This document shows, piece by piece, positions 5,989 through 6,014 of a stretch of 6,014 nt of DNA; positions within the stretch are counted from its first letter, which is position 1, and each line of letters starts with the position of its first letter. Under the pieces are notes generated by a model. It was not told the DNA's origin. It saw only the letters and a list, made by a program, of their open reading frames with translations, and did not search any database. The stretch is from Acidobacteriota bacterium. Lineage in GTDB: Bacteria > Acidobacteriota > Terriglobia > Acidiferrales > UBA7541. The stretch is from the NCBI GenBank assembly GCA_003161195.1, contig PMOV01000188.1, positions 306 to 6,319 of the forward strand. The letters run 5' to 3'. The translations under genes and the position numbers were made by a program.

Positions 5989-6014
5989 TGGCAGCGCGCG
6001 CAAGCCACGCGCAT

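Noticed and set aside
5982..6014. Open reading on the minus strand from the window edge to a TGA at 5984-5982, as the end of an upstream gene
   Set aside because: Only ten codons are visible and they overlap the strong ribosome binding site; that is too little to support a coding call.

Overview
This window is GC-rich, double-stranded bacterial chromosomal DNA with high-GC codon usage and almost no non-coding space, except for one convergent intergenic gap. The gene content and protein style would suit Acidobacteriota: a full-length-type Lhr, a Nei2-type glycosylase, an archaeal/LigB-type ATP-dependent DNA ligase, and an intergenic spacer with short degenerate repeats. No marker gene is present, so the taxonomic guess is an inference.

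Bases 1-4919 (plus strand) hold a tightly packed DNA-repair operon. It begins with the C-terminal ~799 codons of an Lhr helicase (5' end outside the window). A Fpg/Nei-family DNA glycosylase follows, whose ATG overlaps the lhr stop by one base (TGATG). After 15 bp comes an ATP-dependent DNA ligase with all nucleotidyltransferase motifs intact. Together these could supply DNA unwinding or translocation, removal of a damaged base with strand incision, and nick sealing. That is most of a base-excision pathway in one transcript; a gap-filling polymerase is not seen here. The lhr-nei2 adjacency is known from mycobacteria (Rv3296-Rv3297); the ligase makes the set more complete.

Bases 4920-5252 form a 333-bp spacer between convergent genes. 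It has no convincing gene. It holds a 9-bp inverted repeat anchored on the ligase stop codon, three degenerate ~31-bp direct repeats sharing the core GTTATCAA, and a small hairpin. It is visibly less GC-rich than the genes.

Bases 5253-5977 (minus strand) hold two small genes in a likely operon. The first encodes a soluble 141-aa protein of unknown function (GTG start, strong Shine-Dalgarno). The second encodes a 94-aa protein with two predicted membrane segments (TTG start), 14 bp downstream. The last 37 bases carry the ribosome binding site of the first gene and reach the window edge.

I found no mobile element, CRISPR array, tRNA or rRNA. The most notable points are the lhr-nei2-ligase repair module, the repeat cluster in the spacer, and the uncharacterised membrane/soluble pair.
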